From NCBI GenBank assembly GCA_023386345.1, contig JAEWJT010000006.1, positions 21,357 through 85,356 of the forward strand: a stretch of 64,000 bases of DNA, in the 5' to 3' direction. The number at the start of each line of letters is the position of its first letter. The stretch's first letter is position 1. The position numbers were made by a program, and so were the translations under genes. This stretch comes from Bacillota bacterium (lineage in GTDB: Bacteria > Bacillota > Clostridia > Tissierellales > Sedimentibacteraceae). The notes under the pieces are model-generated. The model was not told the origin of the DNA, searched no databases, and saw only the letters and a list, made by a program, of their open reading frames with translations. Shown one piece after another: positions 43,663 through 52,122 of this stretch.

Positions 43663-44598
43663 ATGAGTAAATTATATGATGTAATAATTATAGGTGGCGG
43701 TCCTGCTGGACTTTCAGCTGCTTTATACGCAGGCAGAGCAAGATTAAGCGTTCTGCTATTAGAAAGAGATAAAGACGGTGGTCAAATAGTTATAACTTCT
43801 GAGATAGAAAACTATCCTGGATGCTTAGAGGGAGAATCTGGACCTACTTTAATTGACAGAATGGCAAAACAAGCACAACACTTCGGAACAGAAAAAATCT
43901 ATGACGATGTATTAGAAGTTAAGCTTGAAGGACAAGAAAAAGTATTAGTAGGTAAAAAAGGCGAATATAGAGCAAAAACTGTTATAATCGCTACAGGTGC
44001 TTCACCAAGAGATATCGGCTGCAAAAATGAAAAAGACTTTATAGGTAAAGGAATTTCGTTCTGTGCAACTTGTGATGCTTCATTCTTTGAAGATTTCGAA
44101 GTATATGTAGTAGGCGGCGGAGATACTGCTGTTGAAGAAGCTATGTATATTGCTAAATTTGCAAGAAAAGTAACAATCGTCCATAGAAGAGATGAATTAA
44201 GAGCAGCTAAGTCTATACAAGAAAAAGCCTTTGCTAACCCTAAGCTTGATTTTATGTGGGATACTGTTGTTGAGGAAGTAAATGGAGACGGTGTACTTGA
44301 GTCTATGAAGGTTAAAAACGTAAAAACTGGCGAAGTTAGAGAAATACGTGCTGATGAAAACGACGGAACATTTGGATTGTTTGGATTTATAGGTTATTTA
44401 CCAAAGACACAAATTTTTAAAGACATTATAACAATGGAAAATGACTATATATTAACTGACGAAGATATGAAGACAAACATCCCTGGAGTATTTGCAGCAG
44501 GAGACGTAAGAGTTAAGAGCTTAAGACAGGTTGTAACAGCATGTGCTGACGGAGCTATTGCAGCTATTCAAGCAGAAAAATATATAGAAAATATGTAA
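43663..44598 (+). CDS. trxB: Thioredoxin reductase
   Basis: The 311-residue FAD/NAD(P)H enzyme has GGGPAGLSAALYAGRA at the N-terminus, the redox CATC pair (C134 and C137), GGGDTAVEEAMY for the pyridine nucleotide, and GVFAAGDVR at the C-terminus. It keeps thioredoxin reduced to drive glycine reductase and is embedded in the grd operon. The ribosome site GAAAGGATA has a 10-base spacer. Confidence 0.95.
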   Translation: MSKLYDVIIIGGGPAGLSAALYAGRARLSVLLLERDKDGGQIVITSEIENYPGCLEGESGPTLIDRMAKQAQHFGTEKIYDDVLEVKLEGQEKVLVGKKGEYRAKTVIIATGASPRDIGCKNEKDFIGKGISFCATCDASFFEDFEVYVVGGGDTAVEEAMYIAKFARKVTIVHRRDELRAAKSIQEKAFANPKLDFMWDTVVEEVNGDGVLESMKVKNVKTGEVREIRADENDGTFGLFGFIGYLPKTQIFKDIITMENDYILTDEDMKTNIPGVFAAGDVRVKSLRQVVTACADGAIAAIQAEKYIENM

Positions 44599-44640
44599 TT
44601 AATATTTAAAATTCTATCTTAGAAAGGAGACATATAAAAA

Positions 44641-44958
44641 ATGTTAGAAGTAGATAAGGATACATTTGAAGCCGAGGTTTTACAGGCACAAGGATATGTT
44701 TTAGTAGATTATTTTGGAGATGGATGCGTTCCATGCCAAGCTTTAATGCCACATGTTCACGCTTATGCTGAAAAATATGATGGAAAAATGAAGTTCACTT
44801 CATTAAACACTACTAAAGCAAGAAGACTTGCAATAGGACAAAAAATACTTGGCTTACCAGTTATTGCCATATACAAAGATGGTGCTAAAGTTGAAGAATT
44901 AATCAAAGAAGCGGCAACACCAGAAGCAGTTGAAGCAATGATACAAAAATATATTTAG
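44641..44958 (+). CDS. trxA: Thioredoxin (glycine reductase type, GCVPC active site)
   Basis: The 105-residue thioredoxin has the unusual active site GCVPC (C29 and C32), which is typical of thioredoxins in grd operons, instead of WCGPC. It reduces the GrdA Se-S bond after each turnover. AAAGGAGA precedes the ATG. Confidence 0.95.
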   Translation: MLEVDKDTFEAEVLQAQGYVLVDYFGDGCVPCQALMPHVHAYAEKYDGKMKFTSLNTTKARRLAIGQKILGLPVIAIYKDGAKVEELIKEAATPEAVEAMIQKYI

Positions 44959-45074
44959 TTATATACAAAAGCATGTATTTATTACATGTTAATAAAAAAT
45001 AATAAACAGCAAATAATAACAAATGGGCATTTGAAAATGCTAAAAAAATAAATAAATAATAATAGGAGGAAAAA

Positions 45075-45545
45075 ATGAGCTTATTAAATGGTAAGAAGAT
45101 AATCATAATAGGCGACAGAGACGGTATACCTGGTCCAGCTATCGAAGAATGTGTTAAATCAGCTGGCGCAGAAGTAGTATATTCTTCTACAGAATGTTTT
45201 GTCTGAACTGCCGCTGGAGCAATGGATTTGGAAAATCAAAAGAGGGTAAAAGAGTTAACAGAAAAACACGGAGCAGAGAACATGGTAGTTGTACTTGGTG
45301 CTGCTGAAGGTGAAGCTTCTGGATTAGCTGCTGAAACTGTTACAAACGGTGACCCTACTTATGCAGGTCCATTGACAGGAGTTCAGTTAGGACTTCGAGT
45401 TTATCATGTATGCGAGCCTGAAATTAAGAGTGAAGTAGATGAAGCTATATACGATGAGCAAGTTAGTATGATGGAGATGGTTATCGATGTAGATGACATA
45501 ATCTCTGAAATGACTTCAATAAGAGAACAATACTGTAAATTTTAA
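45075..45545 (+). CDS. grdA: Glycine reductase selenoprotein A (GrdA), in-frame UGA = Sec
   Basis: The 156-residue protein starts MSLLNGKKIIIIGDRDG and has selenocysteine at residue 44 (TGA 45204-45206) in the C-F-V-U site (TECFVUTAAGAMD). It takes the carboxymethyl group from component B and passes it to component C as a Se-carboxymethyl adduct. The sequence continues without interruption after the UGA to EQYCKF. GGAGG lies eight bases before the ATG at 45075. Strong terminators follow. Confidence 0.96.
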
Positions 45546-45557
45546 TTAATAGTATTA

Positions 45558-45649
45558 AAGCCTATGCACTAAAAACACATAAATGTAATATAGTGCTTGC
45601 AAAGTAAGTGCATAGGCTTATAAAAAAGGTGATTATAATCACCTTTTTT
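45558..45649 (+). terminator. Two consecutive hairpins after grdA, the second an intrinsic terminator
   Basis: AAGCCTATGCACT (45558-45570) pairs with AGTGCATAGGCTT (45607-45619), and then GGTGATTATAATCACC is flanked by A6 and T6 (45623-45649). It will cut much of the transcript between grdA and grdC and so raise GrdA, TrxA and TrxB relative to component C. Confidence 0.8.
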
Positions 45650-45687
45650 GCAATAAATAAACATAAAGGTGTCTTGAATGAGTTGAA

Positions 45688-45744
45688 ATTCTCAAATAAA
45701 TTGAGAGTCTTAACTATCTCAAGAAGTTCAATTTATTTGAGAAT
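45688..45744 (+). repeat. Perfect 17-base inverted repeat before grdC
   Basis: ATTCTCAAATAAATTGA (45688-45704) and TCAATTTATTTGAGAAT (45728-45744) pair over 17 bases with a 23-base loop, 43 bases before the grdC ATG. It has no T-run, so it looks like a regulatory or RNA-stabilising hairpin in the grdC leader and not a terminator. Confidence 0.7.
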
Positions 45745-45787
45745 ATAAAAATTTTATATCATAAAATTAGAAAGGATAAATATAAAA

Positions 45788-47323
45788 ATGAATAATAGTG
45801 TATTAAAAGCTGCTGGTTATGTATTAGTGCATACTCCTGACATGGTTTTACACCACGGAACAACTCAGACTACTGAAAGAAGAGTTAACCCAGATTCTGA
45901 ATATTTAAAGAAAATACCTGCTAATCTGAGATCATTTGAAGATGTTGTTGCTTATGCACCAAATCAAACATATATAGGAAACATGACACCTCAGGAACTA
46001 GGAAAAATAGAAGCTCCATGGTATGATAAAAAAGTAGCAGGAGCTAAGAGAGAAGGAAAATTTGGGGAGATAATGCCACAAGATGAATTCATCGTATTGA
46101 TGCAAATTTGTGACGCATTTGACCTTGTAAAATTAGAAAAAGGATTTGCTGCTGAGACTAAAAAAGCATATGATGCTCACCCAATACTAAAGGATTTATC
46201 AGCACAAATTAAAGAAGGCGAAGATTTAGAAACTATAATGCACATGGTAAATGATGAGCATGCAGAAGCATTCCATCATGCAGGAAAAGTTGTTGGCTGT
46301 GTAAAAAGAGCACATGATATAGATGAGAACTTATCAGCTCATGTTATGTTTGAAAACTTAGTATCTAAGGCTTCTAACGTACTTGCATTGTTGCATTTAG
46401 TTGCTAAAAATGGAATAGACAAAAATGAAATAGAATATGTTATCGACTGCTCAGAAGAGGCTTGTGGAGACATGAACCAAAGAGGTGGCGGAAACTTTGC
46501 TAAGGCTTGTGCTGAAACAGCTGGATTTACAAAGGCTACAGGCTCAGACGTAAGAGGATTCTGTGCAGGACCTGCACATGCTCTTATTCATGCAGCTTCA
46601 TTAGTTAAAGCAGGAGCTTTCAAAAATGTTGTTGTATCAGCAGGTGGATGTACTGCTAAACTTGGTATGAATGGTAAGGACCACATTAAAAAAGAACTTC
46701 CAATATTGGAAGACTGTTTAGGTGGATTTGCTGTATTAGTTAGCGAAAATGATGGAGTTAGCCCTGAATTTATCACTGATGTTATCGGAAGACATGCAGT
46801 TGGTACAGGATCTTCACCACAAGCTGTTATAAGCTCTCTTGTTACAGAAGCTTTGGACAAGGCAGGACTTAAAATAACAGATGTTGACAAATATTCAGCA
46901 GAAATGCAAAACCCTGATATAACTAAACCAGCAGGAGCAGGAGATGTTCCAGCATCTAACTATAAGATGATAGCTGCTTTAGCAGTAAAAAGAGGCGAAT
47001 TAGATAAATCAGAAGTTGCTACTTTCGGAGACAAATATGGTATGCCAGGTTGGGCTCCAACTCAAGGACATATACCTTCAGGAGTTCCATACTTAGGATT
47101 TGTAAGAGATGAGATATTGGCTGGAGATACTAAGAGAGCAATGATAGTTGGTAAAGGAAGCTTGTTCTTAGGAAGAATGACTAACCTATTTGACGGAGTA
47201 TCATTCTTAATTGAAGCTAATCATGGAAACAAAGCAGAACAAGGTACAGTATCAGAAGGTCAAATCAAAGGCTTAATAGCTGAGGCACTTAAAAATTTCG
47301 CTTCTAATCTTCTAGCAGAATAG
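45788..47323 (+). CDS. grdC: Glycine reductase component C, beta subunit
   Basis: The 511-residue subunit (MNNSVLKAAGYVLVHTPDMVLHHGTT, split: GYVLVHTPDMVLHHG and TTQTTERRVNPDSEYLKK) has the conserved VSAGGCTAKLGMNGKDH and SAEMQNPDITKPAGAGDVP. With GrdD it forms acetyl phosphate from the Se-carboxymethyl group on GrdA. GAAAGGATA with an 11-base spacer precedes the ATG. Confidence 0.95.
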   Translation: MNNSVLKAAGYVLVHTPDMVLHHGTTQTTERRVNPDSEYLKKIPANLRSFEDVVAYAPNQTYIGNMTPQELGKIEAPWYDKKVAGAKREGKFGEIMPQDEFIVLMQICDAFDLVKLEKGFAAETKKAYDAHPILKDLSAQIKEGEDLETIMHMVNDEHAEAFHHAGKVVGCVKRAHDIDENLSAHVMFENLVSKASNVLALLHLVAKNGIDKNEIEYVIDCSEEACGDMNQRGGGNFAKACAETAGFTKATGSDVRGFCAGPAHALIHAASLVKAGAFKNVVVSAGGCTAKLGMNGKDHIKKELPILEDCLGGFAVLVSENDGVSPEFITDVIGRHAVGTGSSPQAVISSLVTEALDKAGLKITDVDKYSAEMQNPDITKPAGAGDVPASNYKMIAALAVKRGELDKSEVATFGDKYGMPGWAPTQGHIPSGVPYLGFVRDEILAGDTKRAMIVGKGSLFLGRMTNLFDGVSFLIEANHGNKAEQGTVSEGQIKGLIAEALKNFASNLLAE

Positions 47324-47335
47324 AGGAGGGGCAAT

Positions 47336-48508
47336 ATGTCAGAACAAGTTAAAAAAATAATAGGCAAGGTATTTTTAGAATTAGCTGATACACTTGCTAC
47401 AGGCTCATATGGCAAAAAACCAAATATAGGAATTACTGCTCTTGGAAGCGAGCATGGTGAAGACAATGCTATAAATGGTGCTGTTAAAGCATTAAAATCT
47501 AATATAGATGTAACAGTTATAGGTACAAAAGCAGCAGAGGGATTGAAACTTGCAAAAGTAAACTCAGAAGATGAATCTCACAAGATGATGGAAGAACTTT
47601 TGAACAGTGGAGAAATCGATGCAGCAGTAACAATGCACTATCCGTTCCCTATAGGTGTTTCTACAGTAGGTAGAGTTGTAACACCAGGAACAGGAAAAGA
47701 AATGTTTATTGCGACAACTACAGGTACTTCATCTACTGATAGAGTTGAAGCAATGATTAAAAATGCGATTTATGGTATAATTACAGCAAAGGCTTGTGGA
47801 ATTAAAAACCCAACTGTCGGCATACTTAATATTGACGGAGCAAGACAGGTTGAAATTGCACTTAAAAAGCTTCAAGAAAATGGATATGACATAAACTTTA
47901 CAGAGTCTAAAAGATCAGACGGAGGAGTTGTTATGAGAGGAAATGACCTTCTTATGGCTTCTGCTGATGTTATGGTTATGGATTCATTGACAGGCAATAT
48001 AATGATGAAGATGTTCTCTTCGTACACAACTGGAGGCTCATACGAGTCATTAGGCTATGGATACGGACCTGGAATTGGTGAGGGCTTTGACAAAATTATA
48101 ATGATTTTATCAAGAGCTTCAGGAGAGCCAGTAGTTGAAGGAGCAATCAAGTTTGCAGCAGACCTTGTAAGAGGAAATCTTATCAATGTTGCTAAGGAAG
48201 AATTTGCTAAGGTTAAAAAAGCAGGACTTGATAGTATATTAAAGAGCTTAAAGCCAGCTAAAAAGGAAGCTTCTACTGATGAAGAGGTAGTTGCTCCAGC
48301 TAAAGAAGTTGTTACAGGACAAATCTCAGGAATAGAAATTATGGATTTAGAAGATGCTGTAAAAGCTTTATGGAAAAAATCTATATACGCAGAAAGCGGA
48401 ATGGGATGTACAGGTCCAATAGTATTGGTAAATGAAGCAAAGCTTAAAGATGCTGTAAATGTGTTAATTGAAGCCGGTTTTGTTTCAAAAGAAAAGGCAG
48501 ATTGCTAA
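47336..48508 (+). CDS. grdD: Glycine reductase component C, alpha subunit
   Basis: The 390-residue subunit starts SEQVKKIIGKVFLELADT. The C-terminal SGMGCTGPIVLV holds the catalytic Cys (about residue 358; the known enzyme uses Cys359) that carries the acetyl thioester before phosphorolysis to acetyl phosphate. There is a short acidic linker (TDEEVVAPAKEVV) near residue 320. GAGGGG precedes the ATG; 12 bases after grdC. Confidence 0.95.
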   Translation: MSEQVKKIIGKVFLELADTLATGSYGKKPNIGITALGSEHGEDNAINGAVKALKSNIDVTVIGTKAAEGLKLAKVNSEDESHKMMEELLNSGEIDAAVTMHYPFPIGVSTVGRVVTPGTGKEMFIATTTGTSSTDRVEAMIKNAIYGIITAKACGIKNPTVGILNIDGARQVEIALKKLQENGYDINFTESKRSDGGVVMRGNDLLMASADVMVMDSLTGNIMMKMFSSYTTGGSYESLGYGYGPGIGEGFDKIIMILSRASGEPVVEGAIKFAADLVRGNLINVAKEEFAKVKKAGLDSILKSLKPAKKEASTDEEVVAPAKEVVTGQISGIEIMDLEDAVKALWKKSIYAESGMGCTGPIVLVNEAKLKDAVNVLIEAGFVSKEKADC

Positions 48509-48548
48509 AAAATAATGATTAAATAAAATAAAAATCTTGCTTTAATTT

Positions 48549-48622
48549 AATATGCTCTACCTATGATAATCAGTATATAAATAATAAAACTGGTTATTAT
48601 AGGGAAGAGCATATTTTTTTTG
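48549..48622 (+). terminator. Terminator of the grd operon
   Basis: ATATGCTCT-A-CCTAT...ATAGG-GA-AGAGCATAT forms a long stem with a further CAGT/ACTG stem inside, followed by eight T. Confidence 0.9.
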
Positions 48623-48775
48623 AGAATAAAATACCAGTAGAATAAATAATTCTTCTAGTATTAATTATGGATAAACAGCTAGAAATGAAAGTAATTATAT
48701 TAAAACATAGTTTATAGGTATTCATAAATTAACAATTTATATTAGATAATTTGTAAAACAAAAAAGAGGAGTATT

Positions 48776-50410
48776 ATGAAAACAATTTTTAAAAGAGTTA
48801 ACAAAAAACTATTACTAATCGGACTTATTTTTGTATTGGCGGCTTTAGTTTTTCCTTATATAGTTTCCGCTACAACTGATGGTGTAGAATACCAAAGCAA
48901 TGTTTATGCAACTGCATGGGCATTAGTTCCGCCGGTAGTAGCAATAATTCTGGCATTTCTTACTAAGGAGGTTTATTCTTCACTCTTCGCCGGAGTATTT
49001 ATAGGAGCATTAATGTACGCTAACTATGATATATTACATGCTGTTGAAACAACTGTTGTAATTATACGAGATGAACTTGGTGCAAATGGTGGTCTTTTAG
49101 TATTCCTCGTTGAACTCGGTATCATAGTTGCAATGATGCAATTATCTGGTTGCACCAGAGTTTTTGCAGATTGGGCAACTAAGAGAATTAAGACAAGAAG
49201 AGGAGCAATGCTTGCTACAACAGGTTTAGGGCTTTTCTTGTTTATTGATGACTATTTTAACTGCTTAACAACCGGAAGCATAATGAGACCGGTAACTGAT
49301 AAGCATAATATATCACGTGCTAGGCTTGCTTATAATATAGACTGTACTGCAGCTCCACTTTGTATAATAGCACCTATTTCAACCTGGGCAGCAGCTGTTT
49401 CGTCAAATATACCAAATGAATCTGGTATTGATGGTTTTCTGCTATTTATTCAGACTATCCCTTACAATTTTTATGCACTTTTAACACTTGTAATGCTAAT
49501 TGTTCTGGCACTTTTACAATTTGACTTTGGTCCTATGAGAAAATATGAAAAAATGGCTATTGAAAATGGAGATATCTATGGCGGCACTGGAAACTTATAT
49601 GCTGAATTTGCAGAAACATCTGAAAATCCAAAGGGTAAAGTAATAGACATGATTTTGCCGGTTTTAGTATTGATTATAGGATCAATAGTAGGTCTTCTTT
49701 ACTCAGGTGGTTTCTTTTCCGGAGCTAGCGTTGTTGAATCATTTAGTAATTGTGATGCCTTCATAGGTCTTCCTATAGGTGGATTTTTTGCATTAATTTT
49801 CACGGTAGCATTATACTTAATTCGTAAGGTTGTAAGTTTTAAAGAATTTACAGAGTGTATAACAAAAGGTTTTGAAGTAATGGTACCTGCTATGCTTATA
49901 TTGGTTTTCTCTTGGGCGCTTAGCACAGTATGTCGTTCTCAGCTCGGAGCAACCGAATTTGTAAGAGAATTTATGAAAACATCATCGTTTAACATGAATT
50001 TCTTGCCGTTTATCCTTTATGTAATCGGAACATTTGTTTCTTTTTCAACAGGTACATCATGGGGAACATTTGGAATTCTTATTCCTATCGTTGTAGCTAT
50101 ATTTGGTGAAGTTAATACATTAATGGTTATAAGTATGGCAGGAGCGTTGGCAGGAGCTGTTACAGGAGACCACTGCTCACCTATTTCAGAAACAGCGATT
50201 ATGTCATCAACAGCAGCACAGGTTGATTTTATGCAGCACGTTATGACTCAATTGCCTTATGCAATGTTTGTTGCTGGATTATCGGGTATAGGATTTCTTT
50301 TAGCAGGATTTATACAAAATGCCTTTATAGTTCTTGCAATCATGATAGTATTAACAGTTGTGACTCTTATTGCAATTAAAAAATACTTAGAAAAAAAGGA
50401 AGCAGTATAA
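48776..50410 (+). CDS. NhaC-type Na+/H+ antiporter family protein
   Basis: The 544-residue polytopic protein (about 12 helices) has the family motifs FLFIDDYFNCLTTGSIMRPV, PISTWAAAVSS and TGDHCSPISETAIMSSTAA. NhaC-like transporters exchange Na+ for H+ or import Na+-coupled amino acids or acids. Next to grd it may balance the ion gradient made by Rnf or move a substrate or product; this is inference. AAGAGGAG precedes the ATG. Confidence 0.88.
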   Translation: MKTIFKRVNKKLLLIGLIFVLAALVFPYIVSATTDGVEYQSNVYATAWALVPPVVAIILAFLTKEVYSSLFAGVFIGALMYANYDILHAVETTVVIIRDELGANGGLLVFLVELGIIVAMMQLSGCTRVFADWATKRIKTRRGAMLATTGLGLFLFIDDYFNCLTTGSIMRPVTDKHNISRARLAYNIDCTAAPLCIIAPISTWAAAVSSNIPNESGIDGFLLFIQTIPYNFYALLTLVMLIVLALLQFDFGPMRKYEKMAIENGDIYGGTGNLYAEFAETSENPKGKVIDMILPVLVLIIGSIVGLLYSGGFFSGASVVESFSNCDAFIGLPIGGFFALIFTVALYLIRKVVSFKEFTECITKGFEVMVPAMLILVFSWALSTVCRSQLGATEFVREFMKTSSFNMNFLPFILYVIGTFVSFSTGTSWGTFGILIPIVVAIFGEVNTLMVISMAGALAGAVTGDHCSPISETAIMSSTAAQVDFMQHVMTQLPYAMFVAGLSGIGFLLAGFIQNAFIVLAIMIVLTVVTLIAIKKYLEKKEAV

Positions 50411-50428
50411 AAAATAATAAATCACGAG

Positions 50429-50457
50429 GCTCTCACTAACAAAAGTGAGAGCTTTTT
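50429..50457 (+). terminator. Terminator after NhaC-type gene
   Basis: GCTCTCACT-AACAAA-AGTGAGAGC is followed by TTTTT. Confidence 0.9.
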
Positions 50458-50505
50458 AGTATTTTTAAATAACTATTATTTATTTTACTAAAAAATAAAA
50501 TCTTT

Positions 50506-50534
50506 TTGCTTTTTATGTAGGATTTTGGTATAAT
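50506..50534 (+). promoter_or_regulatory. Promoter of rpoN
   Basis: TTGCTT (50506-50511) and TATAAT (50529-50534) are 17 bases apart; start near 50541. Confidence 0.7.
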
Positions 50535-50576
50535 AAATGCAAATAAAAAAATTCTGCTAAAAAAGGAGTTTCTACC

Positions 50577-51992
50577 ATGAAAATGGGTTTTGAGCTTAGC
50601 TTATCACAAACGCAAAAATTAATAATGACACCAGAGCTTAGACAGGCTATACAGATATTGCAATTTAATAATGTTGAGCTTATGGAATATTTGAATAATC
50701 AATTAGAGGCTAATCCTTTTTTAGAGGTAGTCGAAAAAAAGGATGATGATTCCAAAAGTGACAATGAAAAGGATTCTTCATACTTGGATAATGATGGTTT
50801 AAAGGATAAGATTGACTGGAAAGAAGTAGTTGAGAGGTATGATGATATTAGTTATAAGGCTAATGAAATTGCTGTGGATGCTGAAAACAGACAATCTTTT
50901 GAAAGCTATACTTCTAAGAAGGCATCACTTAAGGAGCATTTGATGCTTCAACTTGGTATGTCTGCGAAAACTGAAAAGGAAAGAAAAATTGGAGAATTTT
51001 TAATTGAGTCCTTAGACCGCAAGGGTTATCTTGCTTGTAGTGTACATGATATAAGCCTGCAAATAAATGAAAGTCATATAGACGTTGAAAAGTCTTTGCA
51101 CCTTATACAAAGCTTTGATCCAGTAGGAGTTGGAGCAAGGAATTTAAGCGAATGTTTGATGATTCAGCTTAAAGAAAAAGGAATACAGGATAGAAATGCC
51201 TATGTGATTGTTGATAAGTATTTAGATGATATAGCAACAAACAAGATGCAAAAAATATCTAAAGAGCTTGGAATTCCTGTGCAAAGAGTTCAAAGTATAT
51301 GTGATATTATAAAGATGCTTGAACCAAAACCAGCTAGAGGCTTTATAGTAGATAGTGACAATATAAGATATATTGTTCCTGATGTTACTATAGAGAAAAT
51401 AAATGATGAATATGTTATAATAATTAATGACAGCAATTTGCCGGTTTTATCGATAAGCAGCTACTATAAGCGATTAGCTAATGATATCGATGATAAGGAA
51501 GCTAGTAAGTTTTTATCGGATAAGCTAAATTCTTCAATGTGGTTAATTAAGAGCATTGAGCAAAGAAGAAGTACTTTATACAAGGTTGTAGAGTCTATAT
51601 TGAAGTTTCAAAGAAATTTTTTTGATAGCGGAGATGGTGTTTTAAAGCCTTTGATTTTAAGAGATGTAGCTGAGGATATCTCAGTTCATGAGTCAACAGT
51701 AAGCCGTGCAACTAATGGAAAATACGTTCAGAGTCCAAGAGGTCTTTTTGAATTAAAATATTTTTTCACAAGCAGTATAAGTGATGAAAATAGTAGCGTT
51801 GGAGTTTCCTCAACAAGTGTTAAATCTCAAATTAAAGAAATGATAGATAGAGAAAATTCTGTGAAGCCTCTGAGCGATCAAAAAATTGCAGATATGTTGG
51901 CAAATAAGGGAATTAATATATCAAGAAGAACTGTAGCAAAATATAGAGATGAAATGATGATACCAGCCTCATCAATGAGGAGGAGATTTTAA
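50577..51992 (+). CDS. rpoN: RNA polymerase sigma-54 factor
   Basis: The 471-residue sigma factor has the Gln-rich region I (LSLSQTQKLIMTPELRQAIQ), an acidic linker, the core-binding region, a HTH (VAEDISVHESTVSRATNGKYV) and a C-terminal RpoN box SRRTVAKYRDEM (usual ARRTVAKYRE). It reads -24/-12 promoters; two lie further right in this window. AAGGAG lies eight bases before the ATG. The sigma-54 activator follows. Confidence 0.95.
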   Translation: MKMGFELSLSQTQKLIMTPELRQAIQILQFNNVELMEYLNNQLEANPFLEVVEKKDDDSKSDNEKDSSYLDNDGLKDKIDWKEVVERYDDISYKANEIAVDAENRQSFESYTSKKASLKEHLMLQLGMSAKTEKERKIGEFLIESLDRKGYLACSVHDISLQINESHIDVEKSLHLIQSFDPVGVGARNLSECLMIQLKEKGIQDRNAYVIVDKYLDDIATNKMQKISKELGIPVQRVQSICDIIKMLEPKPARGFIVDSDNIRYIVPDVTIEKINDEYVIIINDSNLPVLSISSYYKRLANDIDDKEASKFLSDKLNSSMWLIKSIEQRRSTLYKVVESILKFQRNFFDSGDGVLKPLILRDVAEDISVHESTVSRATNGKYVQSPRGLFELKYFFTSSISDENSSVGVSSTSVKSQIKEMIDRENSVKPLSDQKIADMLANKGINISRRTVAKYRDEMMIPASSMRRRF

Positions 51993-52060
51993 GTTGTGTA
52001 ATAATATAAAAAAGTAAATAGCTTATAAAAAATATAAGGTTTAAGGAAGCTTAAGATAAT

Positions 52061-52122
52061 GAAAGGATAGGTGCCGAACTCATACAAATGATGTTTTATG
52101 AAACCGGTACGTGGTCATAAAT
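52061..52122 (+). promoter_or_regulatory. Recurrent structured leader, copy 4 (sigma-54 activator)
   Basis: GAAAGGATAGGTGCCGAAC starts the element. GTGCCG (52071-52076) pairs with CGGTAC (52105-52110), with TCAT/ATGA inside. It ends GTGGTCATAAAT before a TTG start. Its first 30 bases nearly match copy 3. The start codon has no near Shine-Dalgarno sequence. Confidence 0.6.

Noticed and set aside
42171..45545. grdB and grdA look like pairs of split genes because of in-frame TGA codons (43212 and 45204)
   Set aside because: Both TGA codons fall exactly at the known selenocysteine positions of GrdB and GrdA, and the frames continue with conserved sequence, so they are selenoproteins and not frameshifts or pseudogenes.
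52061..52122. Leader elements as T-box, c-di-GMP, SAM, ZTP or preQ1 riboswitches
   Set aside because: None of the consensus cores I remember (such as the T-box AGGGTGG-N-ACC, GEMM or ZTP sequences) is present; kept as an unclassified element instead.
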